Part shown: piece after piece, positions 8,950-18,177 of the stretch
How the letters are laid out: every line of letters begins with the position of its first letter
Numbering within the stretch: position 1 is the first letter of the stretch
Source: Fundicoccus ignavus
GTDB taxonomy: Bacteria > Bacillota > Bacilli > Lactobacillales > Aerococcaceae
Length of the DNA stretch: 64,000 nt
NCBI RefSeq assembly: GCF_009659375.1
Contig: NZ_WJQT01000001.1
Span: 62,001 to 126,000 of the forward strand
Direction: 5' to 3'
Notes under the pieces: generated by a model
What the model was told of the DNA's origin: nothing
Database searches by the model: none
What the model saw: only the letters and a program-made list of their open reading frames with translations
Program-made: the position numbers and the translations under genes

Positions 8950-8998
8950 TACAAGAATACGACTAACTCACTTTGAGTTTAGTCGTATTCTTTTTTTT
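8950..8998 (+). terminator. Terminator of pta
   Basis: AGAATACGACTAA pairs with TTAGTCGTATTCT over a short loop, followed by eight T. Confidence 0.92.
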
Positions 8999-9332
8999 GT
9001 TAGTTGATTGGTTTAGGCTAGTCAAAGCCCTTCCCTCTGAAAACGCGGTGTTAATTCGAAAGATTTTTATAATAATAAGCCTAAATAGCAATATACTACA
9101 CATAAAAGTTAATAAAAGCTTGGTAAATAAGCATCCAAGTCCCTCATTATATTATCGAAGCGAGCAATAGTTCCACGCACAAAAAAAGAGGAGCTCTTAT
9201 ATGATAAAGTGCAATCCTCTTAGTGCGTAACCAGTAAACTAAGCCAGACAAAAAATTGAGCGAAGCCTCGAGATCGCGTAATTCATTTTGAAGGCTCACT
9301 ATCGTGTTCATACATAAAAAAAAACGCAAAAA
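8999..9332. other. Intergenic stretch without a supported gene
   Basis: No reading frame here has a ribosome site or recognisable product. On the minus strand a terminator-like hairpin lies at 9185-9221 (AAGAGGA pairing with TCCTCTT, then T-run). Together with the terminator at 9333-9363 it brackets about 110 bp that could hold a small RNA, but nothing further supports that. Confidence 0.4.
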
Positions 9333-9363
9333 AAAAAGCTCCTCATTAAAAAGAGGAGCTTCT
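9333..9363 (-). terminator. Terminator of the DUF4430 lipoprotein gene
   Basis: On the minus strand AAGCTCCTC pairs with GAGGAGCTT around TTTTTAAT and is followed by a T-run (read as poly-A on the plus strand). Confidence 0.8.
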
Positions 9364-9371
9364 AATCTTAA

Positions 9372-9992
9372 TTATTCACCGTCGATAACTTCAACTTGAC
9401 CTTCATCTTCTGAGGCAGCTTCTTCAGTTACTTCGTCTTCGTTGGCTGGGATGATTGTAATTGGGATTTGATCAATTGTACCGAAGTACCATTTGATATT
9501 ATCGCCTTCTTCTAACGTTTGTGAGACTACACCAAATTCAGCCATTTGATCGTTTAACAAGTATACCCAAGTATCGCCTGTCTCGTAATCATTTGCAATA
9601 TCTTCAATGACGTCAATAATGCCTTCTTCTTCATTGAAGGTGAAAGTTAATTCTTCAGCAGCTTCCATAGCGCCGATTACGTTCATACCTTCTTCAAAAG
9701 GAACTGTAAATTCTCCAATTGTTTCTTCAGTGCCAGATACAATAATTGATAATGTAATCGCAGTTTCGTCTGCTTCTTCGCTAGATTCTTCTGTTGTTTC
9801 TTCAGTAGATTCAGTTGCTTCTGATTCAGAAGCATTTTCTGTTGATTCTACTGATGATTCCGTAGTTTCTTCAACCGAAGATGTTTCTTCTACAGATGAA
9901 CTTTCTACTGGGGCTTCTTCTGTATTGTTTCCACAAGCTACCAACATAGTAGCGACTAATGGAAGGGTAATTAGTTTAATAAATTTCTTCAT
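9372..9992 (-). CDS. DUF4430 lipoprotein with long acidic Ser/Glu linker
   Basis: Exported lipoprotein of 206 residues. The signal peptide MKKFIKLITLPLVATMLVACG has a lipobox with Cys at about residue 20. Residues 24-75 are a low-complexity Glu/Ser/Thr linker, likely spanning the cell wall. The C-terminal domain (about 80-190) fits DUF4430, an immunoglobulin/beta-grasp-like fold found in surface proteins and in cobalamin-related proteins, with the landmarks GMNVIGAMEAAEE, GDTWVYLLNDQ and LEEGDNIKWYFG. Ligand unknown. It is monocistronic with a terminator at 9333-9363. A long frame on the opposite strand is only an echo of the biased linker codons. Confidence 0.8.
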   Translation of the reverse strand: MKKFIKLITLPLVATMLVACGNNTEEAPVESSSVEETSSVEETTESSVESTENASESEATESTEETTEESSEEADETAITLSIIVSGTEETIGEFTVPFEEGMNVIGAMEAAEELTFTFNEEEGIIDVIEDIANDYETGDTWVYLLNDQMAEFGVVSQTLEEGDNIKWYFGTIDQIPITIIPANEDEVTEEAASEDEGQVEVIDGE

Positions 9993-10066
9993 GGGTGTCG
10001 ACCTCCAATCGATTCTATGTTATAAAGTTATCAATAAATTGGCTAAAAGTCAAATGATTAGCAGTC

Positions 10067-10095
10067 TTGACACAAATTTAATATAATGATTATAT
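10067..10095 (+). promoter_or_regulatory. Promoter of tsaE operon
   Basis: A consensus TTGACA at 10067-10072 and TTATAT at 10090-10095 with 17-bp spacing, upstream of tsaE. Confidence 0.6.
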
Positions 10096-10147
10096 TAGTA
10101 GTTGTATACTTTGTGTGTACATATTAAATAGACAGAGGGGGTATAAA

Positions 10148-10663
10148 GTGAATATTTTGTCAGTGAAATCTTCACAAGAAACCCAAGCATTAGCAAGTGA
10201 ATTAGCGGCACTTTTACATCCTGGGACCGTCATATTATTAGATGGCCCGCTTGGAAGTGGCAAGACGACATTTACACAAGGATTGGGTAAAGCGCTAGGA
10301 ATTAAACGAGCGATTAAAAGTCCTACTTATACAATTGTAAAAGAATATTCAATTGAAGAACCTGAAGCGTTTGAATTAATTCACATTGATGCTTACCGTT
10401 TAGAAACGGGTGGGGCAGACTCCATTGATTTACATAGTTATTTAAGACCAGATACGGTTGTGTTAATTGAGTGGTCAGAATTTGTGGCAGACTACTTGCC
10501 GAGTGATTACATCCGTATAAAATTCATTCCGCAGGATGAACTAACTTTACGAGAAATCGAAATATCGACACACGGCACTAAAGAACAAGCAGCATACCAT
10601 GAATTAGTAGCGACATGGCTAAATAATTGGGAAAGGGTGGAAGCAAGTCATGATTCCATATGA
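10148..10663 (+). CDS. tsaE: tRNA threonylcarbamoyladenosine biosynthesis ATPase TsaE
   Basis: Cytosolic ATPase (171 residues) needed, with TsaB and TsaD, for the t6A37 modification of ANN-decoding tRNAs. The P-loop is GPLGSGKTT (about residues 33-41). SPTYTIVKEY and IHIDAYRL are further family landmarks, and VVLIEWSE holds the Walker-B-like region. The GTG at 10148 was chosen for AGAGGGGG just before it. It overlaps the following acetyltransferase gene by 14 bp, so both are co-translated. Confidence 0.93.
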   Translation: MNILSVKSSQETQALASELAALLHPGTVILLDGPLGSGKTTFTQGLGKALGIKRAIKSPTYTIVKEYSIEEPEAFELIHIDAYRLETGGADSIDLHSYLRPDTVVLIEWSEFVADYLPSDYIRIKFIPQDELTLREIEISTHGTKEQAAYHELVATWLNNWERVEASHDSI

Positions 10664-11198
10664 CAGTAATGAACCAAGCGGTGATTGGATTGAAATTGAT
10701 ACGATAATTCGCCAAGCGGAACCAAATGATGCAAGAGCGTTACTTGGTTTAACTAAATTAGTTGGGAAAGAGACGGATTATTTAACTTTTGGGCCTGAAG
10801 GTGTCGGGCTAACGGTCGCTCAAGAAATGGATTTAATTGACGCCTTTGCAACCTCTCAAGAGAATATTATGCTAGTTGTAGAAGTCGACGGGCAAATCAT
10901 TGGCATGGGTAACATTGCTACTTTTGGTAGTATGAAACAATCGCATGTAGCGGAAATTGGCTTAAGCCTGATCAAGGAATATTGGGGATATGGTATTGGC
11001 TCTTTGCTAATGGAAGATTTGCTAGATTTTTCTAAAAATGTAGGTTTAGAAGTCATCACATTGGAAGTTGTCACAGAAAACAAACGGGCAATTGAATTGT
11101 ACAAGAAATTTGGCTTTGAAATTGTTGGTACCCTTAAGAAACGATTGAAGCATAATTGTTCATATTTTGACTCGTATGTCATGGAATTATTACTATAA
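10650..11198 (+). CDS. GNAT-family N-acetyltransferase
   Basis: A 182-residue GCN5-related acetyltransferase. The acetyl-CoA binding motif A is seen as LIKEYWGYGIGSLLMEDLL (about residues 110-128), followed by VTENKRAIELYKKFGFEIVGTLKKR, typical of motif B. The C-terminal KRLKHNCSYFDSYVMELLL resembles enzymes acting on small amines or on protein N-termini. It overlaps tsaE by 14 bp. In Firmicutes a RimI-type acetyltransferase often sits next to tsaE/tsaB, but this sequence is not clearly RimI, so the substrate is left open. Confidence 0.85.
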   Translation: MIPYDSNEPSGDWIEIDTIIRQAEPNDARALLGLTKLVGKETDYLTFGPEGVGLTVAQEMDLIDAFATSQENIMLVVEVDGQIIGMGNIATFGSMKQSHVAEIGLSLIKEYWGYGIGSLLMEDLLDFSKNVGLEVITLEVVTENKRAIELYKKFGFEIVGTLKKRLKHNCSYFDSYVMELLL

Positions 11199-11224
11199 AA
11201 TAGAAGAAACTTTCAGTAACGCAG

Positions 11225-11285
11225 GCATCTGAAGTTAAGAAAGGGCAATTAGTGAGATTGTTACCTTTTCTTAACTTGTGGATGC
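11225..11285 (+). terminator. Large hairpin after the tsaE-GNAT pair
   Basis: GCATC...GATGC encloses GTTAAGAAAGG pairing with CCTTTTCTTAAC. It lies between the acetyltransferase stop and murB. There is no clean T-run, so it may be a weak terminator or mRNA-stabilising structure. Confidence 0.45.
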
Positions 11286-11349
11286 TTTACTTTATGCCTA
11301 GCTTTTACTAGAATAAGTAGGACTTAACAATTTTGAGAGGAATTGACTC

Positions 11350-12261
11350 ATGAATTTTCAACAATTATCAACTTTATATCCAACGATAACCATTCAATAC
11401 GATGATGCGTTATCGAATTATACTTACACTAAAACGGGTGGCTTAGCAGACGTTACAGTGTTTCCAAAAACGAAAACTGAAGTAAAGCAAATTGTCGACT
11501 GGGCTCGTGAACAGAATGCACCTTTAACCATCCTAGGCAATGCGAGCAACTTAATTGTGCGTGACGGTGGAATCCGTGGTATTGTCATGATTTTAACTGA
11601 CTTAAATTCTGTAACGGCAACTGAAGACGGCCAATTAATTGCAGACAGCGGTGCGCGCCTAATCGATGTCAGCTATCGTGCGTTAACCGAAGAACTCACC
11701 GGCTTAGAGTTTGCGTGTGGTATTCCGGGAAGTATCGGTGGGGCAGTCTTTATGAATGCTGGAGCTTACGGTGGAGAAGTTAAAGAAGTTATCACGTCTG
11801 TTGAAGTAATTACGCGCGAGGGTGAATTTAAAACTTATCGTAATGCAGATTGTGATTTTAGTTACCGTCACAGTGTATTCCAAACTAATTCGGATATTGT
11901 CCTATCGGTTACATTCCAGCTTACAGATGGTGAACCAATCGCCATAAAGGAAGAAATGGATCACTTAACAGATTTACGTGAATCCAAACAACCTTTAGAA
12001 TACCCGTCATGTGGTAGCGTCTTTAAGCGTCCAGTGGGTTATTACACAGGTAAGTTGATTCAAGATGCTGGTTTACAAGGCTACCGTATCGGTGGTGCTG
12101 AAATCTCACGCAAACATGCAGGGTTTATCGTGAACGTCGATAAGGCAACTGCAACCGACTATACTGATATGATTGAATTCATTCAAGAACGTATTTGGGA
12201 CCTTAACCAAGTTAGACTTGAACCAGAAGTACGGATTATTGGTGAAAATCCTAAAGCTTAA
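11350..12261 (+). CDS. murB: UDP-N-acetylenolpyruvoylglucosamine reductase MurB
   Basis: FAD- and NADPH-dependent reductase that forms UDP-MurNAc in peptidoglycan synthesis. It has 303 residues, the size of type II MurB. FAD-binding landmarks are ILGNASNLIVRDGG (about residues 60-73) and GIPGSIGGAVFMNAGAYGGE (about 124-143). The proton-donor serine is in PSCGSVFKRP (near 222). C-terminal KHAGFIVN and a Glu in EVRIIGE complete the site. GAGAGG precedes the ATG. A terminator separates it from potABCD, an order conserved in many Lactobacillales. Confidence 0.96.
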   Translation: MNFQQLSTLYPTITIQYDDALSNYTYTKTGGLADVTVFPKTKTEVKQIVDWAREQNAPLTILGNASNLIVRDGGIRGIVMILTDLNSVTATEDGQLIADSGARLIDVSYRALTEELTGLEFACGIPGSIGGAVFMNAGAYGGEVKEVITSVEVITREGEFKTYRNADCDFSYRHSVFQTNSDIVLSVTFQLTDGEPIAIKEEMDHLTDLRESKQPLEYPSCGSVFKRPVGYYTGKLIQDAGLQGYRIGGAEISRKHAGFIVNVDKATATDYTDMIEFIQERIWDLNQVRLEPEVRIIGENPKA

Positions 12262-12271
12262 TAAGATTGTC

Positions 12272-12320
12272 AAAACTCCTTCTATTACGCGACGCTTAGT
12301 CAGTGATAGAGGGAGTTTTT
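12272..12320 (+). terminator. Terminator of murB
   Basis: AAAACTCC pairs with GGGAGTTTTT around a long loop that itself contains a partial stem. It is followed by T residues. From here to 12507 no gene is supported. Confidence 0.7.
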
Positions 12321-12507
12321 GTGCGTTTATAATCATTTATAGATTTCTCCATTGGTTTGTTCAGAGGGTGTTTGCTGTAAGAGAGAAATACGAAGCTCTC
12401 CCTCGTATAAGTGTTCAAACATATGATTCTGCTTGTGTTTAAAAACGTACTCAACTACACTAGAATTAGCGAGTTCCGCCATAGGAAAAAAGTTTACAAA
12501 ATAGTGA

Positions 12508-12535
12508 TTGTTAAAAAGATTTAATGTGATATAAT
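12508..12535 (+). promoter_or_regulatory. potABCD promoter
   Basis: TTGTTA at 12508-12513 and TATAAT at 12530-12535, spacing 16 bp. The transcript would carry a leader of about 130 nt before potA. Confidence 0.65.
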
Positions 12536-12670
12536 TTTTTCTCGTAAGGTTAAAACTTGCAAAACGTAAATCGCTTGGAGAGTTATCATAATAAGCTTTA
12601 GAGCAGTTTACAAATCGGTATTAAAGGAGTCAATAATGTCAACAAATCTATGCAAGAGGAGAATGTGCAT

Positions 12671-13762
12671 ATGTCAAAACAAAATTATAGTGTCGTTTTA
12701 AATGGGGTAACCAAATCCTATGATGATACGCAAGTGTTAAAGTCAATTGATATGGAATTAGAAAAGGGTAAATTTTATACGCTTCTTGGACCATCTGGCT
12801 GTGGTAAGACCACAATTTTAAGAATTATTGCTGGTTTCACATCCGCTAGTTCGGGTGAAGTTTTTATAGAGGGCAAGAAGGTTAATCAAATACCTGCCAA
12901 TCAACGAAAGGTTAACACGGTCTTTCAAGATTATGCATTGTTCCCGCATATGAATGTGTATGACAACATTGCGTTTGGTTTATCAGTGAAAAAAATTGAT
13001 AAACAAACCATTAAACAAAAAGTAACGGAAGCGTTGAAATTAGTCCGTTTATCTGGCTATGAGCAGCGTGATATTTCAGAGATGTCTGGTGGACAGAAAC
13101 AAAGGGTAGCGATTGCGCGCGCTTTGGTTAACGAACCAGATGTATTATTACTAGATGAGCCGCTTTCAGCGCTCGATTTAAAATTAAGAACAGATATGCA
13201 ATATGAATTGCGTGAGTTACAACAACGCTTGGGGATTACCTTTGTGTTTGTCACGCATGATCAAGAGGAAGCTCTTGCGATGTCTGATTGGATTTATGTA
13301 TTAAAAGAAGGCGAAATTGTTCAATCAGGTACACCTGTGGATATTTACGATGAGCCGATTAACCGTTATGTTGCCGATTTTATTGGTGAAAGTAATATCA
13401 TTGATGCGAAAATGATTGAAGACTACCGTGTAGAATTTGTCGGTCATGTATTTGACTGTGAAGACGCGGGGATACCAAGCGGCGAAGCAGTAGAAGTTGT
13501 CATCCGACCAGAAGATATTTCACTGACGAAACCGGAAGACGGCCAACTACAAGCGAAAGTAGATACCATTCTTTTCCGCGGGGTCTTTAATGAAATTATT
13601 GCCTATGATGAAGATAATAATGAGTGGATGATCCACACGACTGCTAAAGTCGAAGAAGGTGCACAAATCGGACTTAAATTCGAACCGCACGAAATCCATG
13701 TTATGCGTTTTGGAGAATCTGAAGAAGACTTCGACGCCCGTCTTGAACAATACGAAGACTAG
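12671..13762 (+). CDS. potA: Spermidine/putrescine ABC transporter ATPase PotA
   Basis: ATPase subunit of the polyamine importer (363 residues). Walker [10 protein letters not shown] (about 39-47), Q-loop [16 protein letters not shown], signature [15 protein letters not shown] (about 138-152), Walker [13 protein letters not shown] and switch FVTHDQEEA are all intact. A C-terminal TOBE-type regulatory domain follows ([11 protein letters not shown]). The ATG at 12671 is 9 bp after GAGGAG; a longer in-frame start at 12650 has no such site. It is the first gene of potA-potB-potC-potD. Confidence 0.95.
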   Translation: MSKQNYSVVLNGVTKSYDDTQVLKSIDMELEKGKFYTLLGPSGCGKTTILRIIAGFTSASSGEVFIEGKKVNQIPANQRKVNTVFQDYALFPHMNVYDNIAFGLSVKKIDKQTIKQKVTEALKLVRLSGYEQRDISEMSGGQKQRVAIARALVNEPDVLLLDEPLSALDLKLRTDMQYELRELQQRLGITFVFVTHDQEEALAMSDWIYVLKEGEIVQSGTPVDIYDEPINRYVADFIGESNIIDAKMIEDYRVEFVGHVFDCEDAGIPSGEAVEVVIRPEDISLTKPEDGQLQAKVDTILFRGVFNEIIAYDEDNNEWMIHTTAKVEEGAQIGLKFEPHEIHVMRFGESEEDFDARLEQYED

Positions 13763-13776
13763 GAGGCGGCAGTAGA

Positions 13777-14595
13777 ATGAATTCTAAAAGGAATAATCTA
13801 TTAGCGGTTCCGTACTATTTATGGATCGTGCTCTTTGTATTTGCACCGCTAGTGCTATTACTGTATCAGTCATTTTTCGATATTCAGGGAAACTTTACGT
13901 TGAATAACTATGTGAATTTCTTTACGTCCCGTAATTATTTACAAATGACCGCAAGTTCTTTCTGGTATGCCTTTTTAGTAACCTTGGTGACCTTTGTGTT
14001 GGCTTATCCAATGGCTTACTTCTTAACTCAAACGAAAAATAAGCGTCTATGGTTGATGTTAATTATTCTACCAACCTGGATTAACTTATTACTGAAAACT
14101 TATGCATTTATCGGCCTCTTAGGCCAAACAGGTCCAATCAATGAGTGGTTAATGTCGATGGGGATTGGGCCAGTGCAACTTCTATTTACAGACGCGTCAT
14201 TCTTATTGGTAGCGGCTTATATTGAATTGCCTTTTATGATGTTGCCAATCTTTAATTCAATTGATGAGATCCCGAGCTCTTTGATGGAAGCATCAAAAGA
14301 TTTGGGTGCTACACAGTTGGAAACAGTCAGACGCGTGGTATTCCCATTATCAATGCGTGGCATCCGTAGTGGCGTTCAAGCTGTGTTTATTCCATCACTG
14401 TCTTTATTTATGTTAACGCGATTAATCGGTGGTAACCGTGTCATCACATTGGGAACTGCGGTTGAGCAACACTTTTTAGTGACGCAAAACTGGGGAATGG
14501 GTTCAACAATCGGGGTCATCTTGATGATTTCGATGGTACTCGTTATGTTCCTAACGCGTGATCGTAAAGATAAGGGGGCGCTGATCAATGAATAA
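13777..14595 (+). CDS. potB: Spermidine/putrescine ABC transporter permease PotB
   Basis: Integral membrane permease of 272 residues with about six predicted helices. The cytoplasmic EAA loop that contacts PotA is visible as LMEASKDLGATQLETVRRVVFP (about residues 168-189). An N-terminal amphipathic LLAVPYYLWIVLFVFAPLVL starts the first helix. GGAGGCGG lies upstream of the ATG, and its 3' end overlaps potC by 8 bp, indicating coupled translation in the pot operon. Confidence 0.94.
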   Translation: MNSKRNNLLAVPYYLWIVLFVFAPLVLLLYQSFFDIQGNFTLNNYVNFFTSRNYLQMTASSFWYAFLVTLVTFVLAYPMAYFLTQTKNKRLWLMLIILPTWINLLLKTYAFIGLLGQTGPINEWLMSMGIGPVQLLFTDASFLLVAAYIELPFMMLPIFNSIDEIPSSLMEASKDLGATQLETVRRVVFPLSMRGIRSGVQAVFIPSLSLFMLTRLIGGNRVITLGTAVEQHFLVTQNWGMGSTIGVILMISMVLVMFLTRDRKDKGALINE

Positions 14596-15418
14596 ATCTA
14601 ATTTTAAATGGTCCAACGTGTACATTATCTTAATGTTTGTGATTCTGTATGCACCGATTTTTTACTTAATGTTCTACTCGTTCAATGAAGGTGGCGATAT
14701 GACAGGCTTCACAGGTTTTACTTGGGAACATTACCAAACGTTATTTGAAGATACACGTTTGATTACCTTTATCGTGAATACCTTTATTGTGGCGTTATTA
14801 TCCGCTTTATTAGCAACCATTATTGGGACATTTGGAGCAATTGCCATCTATTACACACGCCAGAAAGGTCGCAGACAAACAATCCTGAACTTGAATAACA
14901 TTCTGATGGTAACACCAGATGTTATGATGGGGGCAAGCTTCCTTATTTTGTTCTCGGTATTAATACCGATTCAATTGGGCTTTGCGAGTGTATTGCTTGC
15001 ACATGTGGCCTTCAGTATTCCAATTGTGGTGTTGATGGTATTGCCAAGATTATACGAAATGAATCCAACCATGATTACAGCCGCCCAAGACTTAGGCGCT
15101 AATCATAGCCAAATTTTAAGGCGCGTCATCCTACCTAGTATTTCGAGTGGAATTCTATCAGGATTTTTCATGGCCTTTACTTACTCACTCGATGATTTTG
15201 CGGTAACATTCTTTGTAACGGGGAATGGCTTCAGTACCTTATCGGTTGAGGTATACTCTCGTGCTAGAACAGGCGTGAGCTTGGAAATCAATGCATTAAG
15301 TACGCTGATGTTCTTACTCGCTTTATTACTCGTGAGTGGCTACTATAGCCTACAAGTGAGTGAACAAAGACGAAAAGCCAAATTGCAAAAACGTCATAAG
15401 GCGGTGTTAGACGTATGA
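14588..15418 (+). CDS. potC: Spermidine/putrescine ABC transporter permease PotC
   Basis: Second permease of the polyamine importer (276 residues, six predicted helices). Its EAA loop is MITAAQDLGANHSQILRRVILP (about residues 160-181). The family feature YSLDDFAVTFFVTGNG follows in the late transmembrane region. It overlaps potB by 8 bp upstream and potD by the ATGA arrangement downstream, so the four Pot proteins are translationally linked. Confidence 0.94.
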   Translation: MNKSNFKWSNVYIILMFVILYAPIFYLMFYSFNEGGDMTGFTGFTWEHYQTLFEDTRLITFIVNTFIVALLSALLATIIGTFGAIAIYYTRQKGRRQTILNLNNILMVTPDVMMGASFLILFSVLIPIQLGFASVLLAHVAFSIPIVVLMVLPRLYEMNPTMITAAQDLGANHSQILRRVILPSISSGILSGFFMAFTYSLDDFAVTFFVTGNGFSTLSVEVYSRARTGVSLEINALSTLMFLLALLLVSGYYSLQVSEQRRKAKLQKRHKAVLDV

Positions 15419-16488
15419 AAACATTGATTAATATGACCATAACCATTCTTATTGTAGTTGCAGGTTTATTCGGTATTCGTTATCAACTTGAGAGTTCGCA
15501 AGGTTTAACCGGCGATAAAGTCATTAATTTTTATAACTGGGGGGACTACATTGATCCCGACCTATTGAAGCGTTTTGAAGAGGAAACAGGCTATAGTGTT
15601 ATCTACGAAACCTTTGACTCAAACGAAGCAATGTTTACTAAAGTCAAACAAGGTGGGACACAGTACGATATCTTAGTGCCAAGTGAATATATGATTGAAA
15701 GTATGATTGATGCCTCTCTATTACAGCCAATCGATTATGCGCAATTACCTAATTTTCAATATTTAGATGAACGCTTCATCGATCAACCGTTTGACCCAGA
15801 GAATGAGTATTCAATTCCTTACTTCTGGGGTACACTGGGGATCTTATACGATACGAAATATATCGATGCGAGCCAAGTAGAAACTTGGGACGATTTATGG
15901 AATCCGGAATTTGCAGGCAGCATTATGATTTATGATGGGGCACGCGAAGTGCTAGGGATTGGCCTCCAATCATTAGGCTACTCGCTGAATGAAACGGACG
16001 ACGATAAATTAGTCGAAGCAGCAGCTAAGATGAAAACCTTGATGCCGAACATTATCGCGCTAGTAGCAGATGAAATGAAAATGCATATCAACCAAGAAGA
16101 AGCCCCAATCGGGATTACCTTCTCGGGTGAGGCAGCTACCGCTATGTATGATAATGAAGACCTGGCTTACCATGTTCCGGATGAGGGCTCAAACCTTTGG
16201 TTCGATAACTTAGTAATCCCAGCCAATTCACGTAATCCAGAAGGAGCTCATGCTTTAATTAACTTCCTTCTCGATCCGGAAATTGCGGCAATCAATGCAG
16301 AATACGTCGGCTATGCCACACCAAATGCAGCCGCACTTGAACTAATGGATCCTGAGATTACCAGCGATGAAGCTTTCTATCCTAGCGATGAAGTTATCGA
16401 GCGTCTGGAAGTTTACCGAGACCTTGGTCAAGAGAAATTAATTCAATACAACGATTTATATTTACAAGTAAAAATTGAACCGCGTTAG
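15415..16488 (+). CDS. potD: Spermidine/putrescine-binding protein PotD
   Basis: Extracytoplasmic polyamine-binding protein, 357 residues. The N-terminus MKTLINMTITILIVVAGLFG is an uncleaved anchor or signal peptide; no lipobox cysteine is visible, unlike many Gram-positive PotD proteins. Family landmarks are VINFYNWGDYIDPDLLKRFE, a ligand-pocket Trp/Asp-rich SIPYFWGTLGILYD, and GSNLWFDNLVIPANSRNPEGAHALINFLL. It overlaps potC by ATGA and is followed by a strong terminator. Confidence 0.94.
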   Translation: MKTLINMTITILIVVAGLFGIRYQLESSQGLTGDKVINFYNWGDYIDPDLLKRFEEETGYSVIYETFDSNEAMFTKVKQGGTQYDILVPSEYMIESMIDASLLQPIDYAQLPNFQYLDERFIDQPFDPENEYSIPYFWGTLGILYDTKYIDASQVETWDDLWNPEFAGSIMIYDGAREVLGIGLQSLGYSLNETDDDKLVEAAAKMKTLMPNIIALVADEMKMHINQEEAPIGITFSGEAATAMYDNEDLAYHVPDEGSNLWFDNLVIPANSRNPEGAHALINFLLDPEIAAINAEYVGYATPNAAALELMDPEITSDEAFYPSDEVIERLEVYRDLGQEKLIQYNDLYLQVKIEPR

Positions 16489-16500
16489 TAAAAACAACCT

Positions 16501-16535
16501 GAGCTGTTTCCTCATAAGGAACAGCTCTTTTTTTT
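16501..16535 (+). terminator. Terminator of potABCD
   Basis: GAGCTGTTCC pairs with GGAACAGCTC after a short loop and is followed by eight T. Confidence 0.92.
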
Positions 16536-16573
16536 GACAAAATATTACCCTAACTACCCCTATCATCTAAACA

Positions 16574-16630
16574 AAAATACCCCGTCAGTCACCGGAGCGT
16601 AGGCATGCTCAAGGGACGAACGGGGTATTT
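16574..16630 (-). terminator. Terminator of the branched-chain amino-acid binding protein gene
   Basis: AAATACCCCGT pairs with ACGGGGTATTT; on the minus strand the stem is followed by TTTTTG. It may work in both directions. Confidence 0.75.
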
Positions 16631-16684
16631 AAGAGGTTTATGAATGGTAGTGTGCCCTCATCAGAAGGCTAGTTAAGTTTAAAA

Positions 16685-17851
16685 TTAGTCAAATACTACT
16701 TCGTGAACACCCGTTTCTTCAGCATCCTGAATTTCAATCATGCTGACAACATTTTTAGTCGGGTTGTGATTTTCATCAAAAATAAATGAACCTGTAATAC
16801 CTTCAAAGCTTCCCAAGTTTTCTAAAGCTTCATTTACTGCAATTGGATCTGTTGAACCAGCTTGTTCAATCGCTTGTTTTACCATGTAAACTGTATCGTA
16901 AGCAAGTGCCGCAAACATATCAGGATCGCTATTGAATTTTTCTTGGTATCTTTGAACAAATTCATCATCTTCTAGAATAGGGTAAAGTGATGCATAATAA
17001 ACATCGTTCATGTTCTCAGGCAAGGCCAATTCATAAATAATATCATTACCAAATCCATTTGAACCAACGATTGGTTGTTCAAAGCCCATTTCGCGAATTT
17101 GTTTAACTAAAGGTCCAGCAGTTTGATAGAAAGCCAGAATCACAATTGAATCAAATTCTTGAGCCATTAAGTTTGTGACAATCGCACTGAAGTCACTATC
17201 AGAGGGTTGAACTGTTTCAACACTGACAATTTCACCTTCGTAGTTTTCTTGGAAGTTATCGTATAGACCAACACCGTAATCACTTGAGTTATCGTAAATA
17301 ACAACTGTTTTAGCTGCGTTTAGATTTTCGTAAGCGAATTTACCGATACCTGCCCCTTGGAAAGAGTTAGGCCAAGAAGTACGATAAGCAAATGGATGAA
17401 CATTGCCTGCATCATCAAACACGATATCAGTGTTCGTTACAGAAGGTGCAATTAAAGGCACTTCAAACTCATTGACGATTGGGATCGCTGCTTGCATTTG
17501 ACTGGTAGTTGCAGGCCCGATAATAACAGAAACGTTTTCTTGAGAGGCTAAACGAGTCGCCAAGACTGCTGCTTCCGTATCATCAGATTTCGTATCGAAC
17601 TCCACGATTTCCACTTGTTTGCCACTGATACCACCGGCTTCATTAATTTCTTCTACAGCCATTTTAATTGCATTAGATTGTGTTTGACCGTAAGCAGCTA
17701 CCGCACCAGATAATTCAAATAATGAACCAATACGCACTGTGTCGCCTTCTTCTTGGGCGGCCACTGAAATTGGGGCAGTAGCCATTGCAGCACATGCAGT
17801 TGTTACAACAGTAGCGCCTGTAATCATACGAGATACGAATTTTTTAAACAT
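16685..17851 (-). CDS. Branched-chain amino-acid ABC transporter substrate-binding protein (LivJ type), orphan
   Basis: Extracytoplasmic type I periplasmic-binding-fold protein of 388 residues. It has a signal peptide (basic start, then ACAAMATAPISVAAQ). The Leu/Ile/Val-receptor pattern is clear: VRIGSLFELSGAVAAYGQ, AVEEINEAGGISGKQVEI, VSVIIGPATTSQM and LAYDTVYMVKQAIEQAG. AGGAGG precedes the ATG. No permease or ATPase genes of a Liv system are adjacent, so it must use a transporter encoded elsewhere or act alone. It lies 210 bp downstream of a Leu-rich leader peptide and terminator, which suggests attenuation by charged Leu/Val/Ile-tRNA and supports the branched-chain amino-acid assignment. 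Confidence 0.9.
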   Translation of the reverse strand: MFKKFVSRMITGATVVTTACAAMATAPISVAAQEEGDTVRIGSLFELSGAVAAYGQTQSNAIKMAVEEINEAGGISGKQVEIVEFDTKSDDTEAAVLATRLASQENVSVIIGPATTSQMQAAIPIVNEFEVPLIAPSVTNTDIVFDDAGNVHPFAYRTSWPNSFQGAGIGKFAYENLNAAKTVVIYDNSSDYGVGLYDNFQENYEGEIVSVETVQPSDSDFSAIVTNLMAQEFDSIVILAFYQTAGPLVKQIREMGFEQPIVGSNGFGNDIIYELALPENMNDVYYASLYPILEDDEFVQRYQEKFNSDPDMFAALAYDTVYMVKQAIEQAGSTDPIAVNEALENLGSFEGITGSFIFDENHNPTKNVVSMIEIQDAEETGVHEVVFD

Positions 17852-17967
17852 AAGTAATTCCTCCTAAAGTTAATGGGTCATATAGTATTAATATTGATTG
17901 CAACTCACCTTTACTTACTGTTTTGTTATCCGCTTTTAGCTTCCGGATTGCTAAAAACAAACAAAAA

Positions 17968-18060
17968 AACAAGCCTGACGTTAATCAGGCTTGTTAGTAG
18001 ACTATTACTAGTCAGGCCCGATTTCACGAGAAATAGGACCCTGACCGAATGGTTAGAATC
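17968..18060 (-). promoter_or_regulatory. Transcription attenuator (alternative hairpins and terminator)
   Basis: Read on the minus strand. Directly after the leader-peptide stop a long hairpin forms (GTCAGG...CCTGAC with an inner ATTTC/GAAAT stem, 18008-18044). An intrinsic terminator follows: AACAAGCCTGA pairs with TCAGGCTTGTT, then seven T (17968-17996). The segments GGTCAGG, GCCTGAC, GCCTGAT and GTCAGGC are mutually complementary, so mutually exclusive structures are possible. This is the arrangement expected for ribosome-stalling control of the downstream transporter gene. Confidence 0.78.
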
Positions 18061-18147
18061 CTAGATGACTAATAATAATAATAAGTATTGGTTCATAGAA
18101 GCGACAGGCGCAACATGAATGTTATTGAATTTAGATTGTTTAGACAT
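18061..18147 (-). CDS. Leu/Val/Ile attenuator leader peptide, 28 residues
   Basis: A 28-codon reading frame starting ATG at 18147, preceded by AAGAGGAGG at good spacing. Its C-terminus reads NQYLLLLLVI: five consecutive TTA leucine codons, then Val and Ile, then TAG. A hairpin series and terminator follow at once, and the next gene encodes a branched-chain amino-acid binding protein. This matches the classical logic of leu/ilv leader peptides: ribosome stalling on Leu codons would prevent the terminator from forming. It lies between a consensus promoter at 18178-18206 and the attenuator. Confidence 0.85.
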   Translation of the reverse strand: MSKQSKFNNIHVAPVASMNQYLLLLLVI

Positions 18148-18177
18148 GATGGCTGCCTCCTCTTAGTTGTTGAAATT

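Noticed and set aside
9607-10086. 159-codon frame antisense to the DUF4430 lipoprotein gene
   Set aside because: It mirrors the Glu/Ser-rich linker codons on the other strand (giving Ser/Val/Asp repeats); the lipoprotein has a lipobox, ribosome site and terminator.
12173-12442. 89-codon frame overlapping the murB 3' end
   Set aside because: Different frame inside murB, no ribosome site, runs through the terminator.
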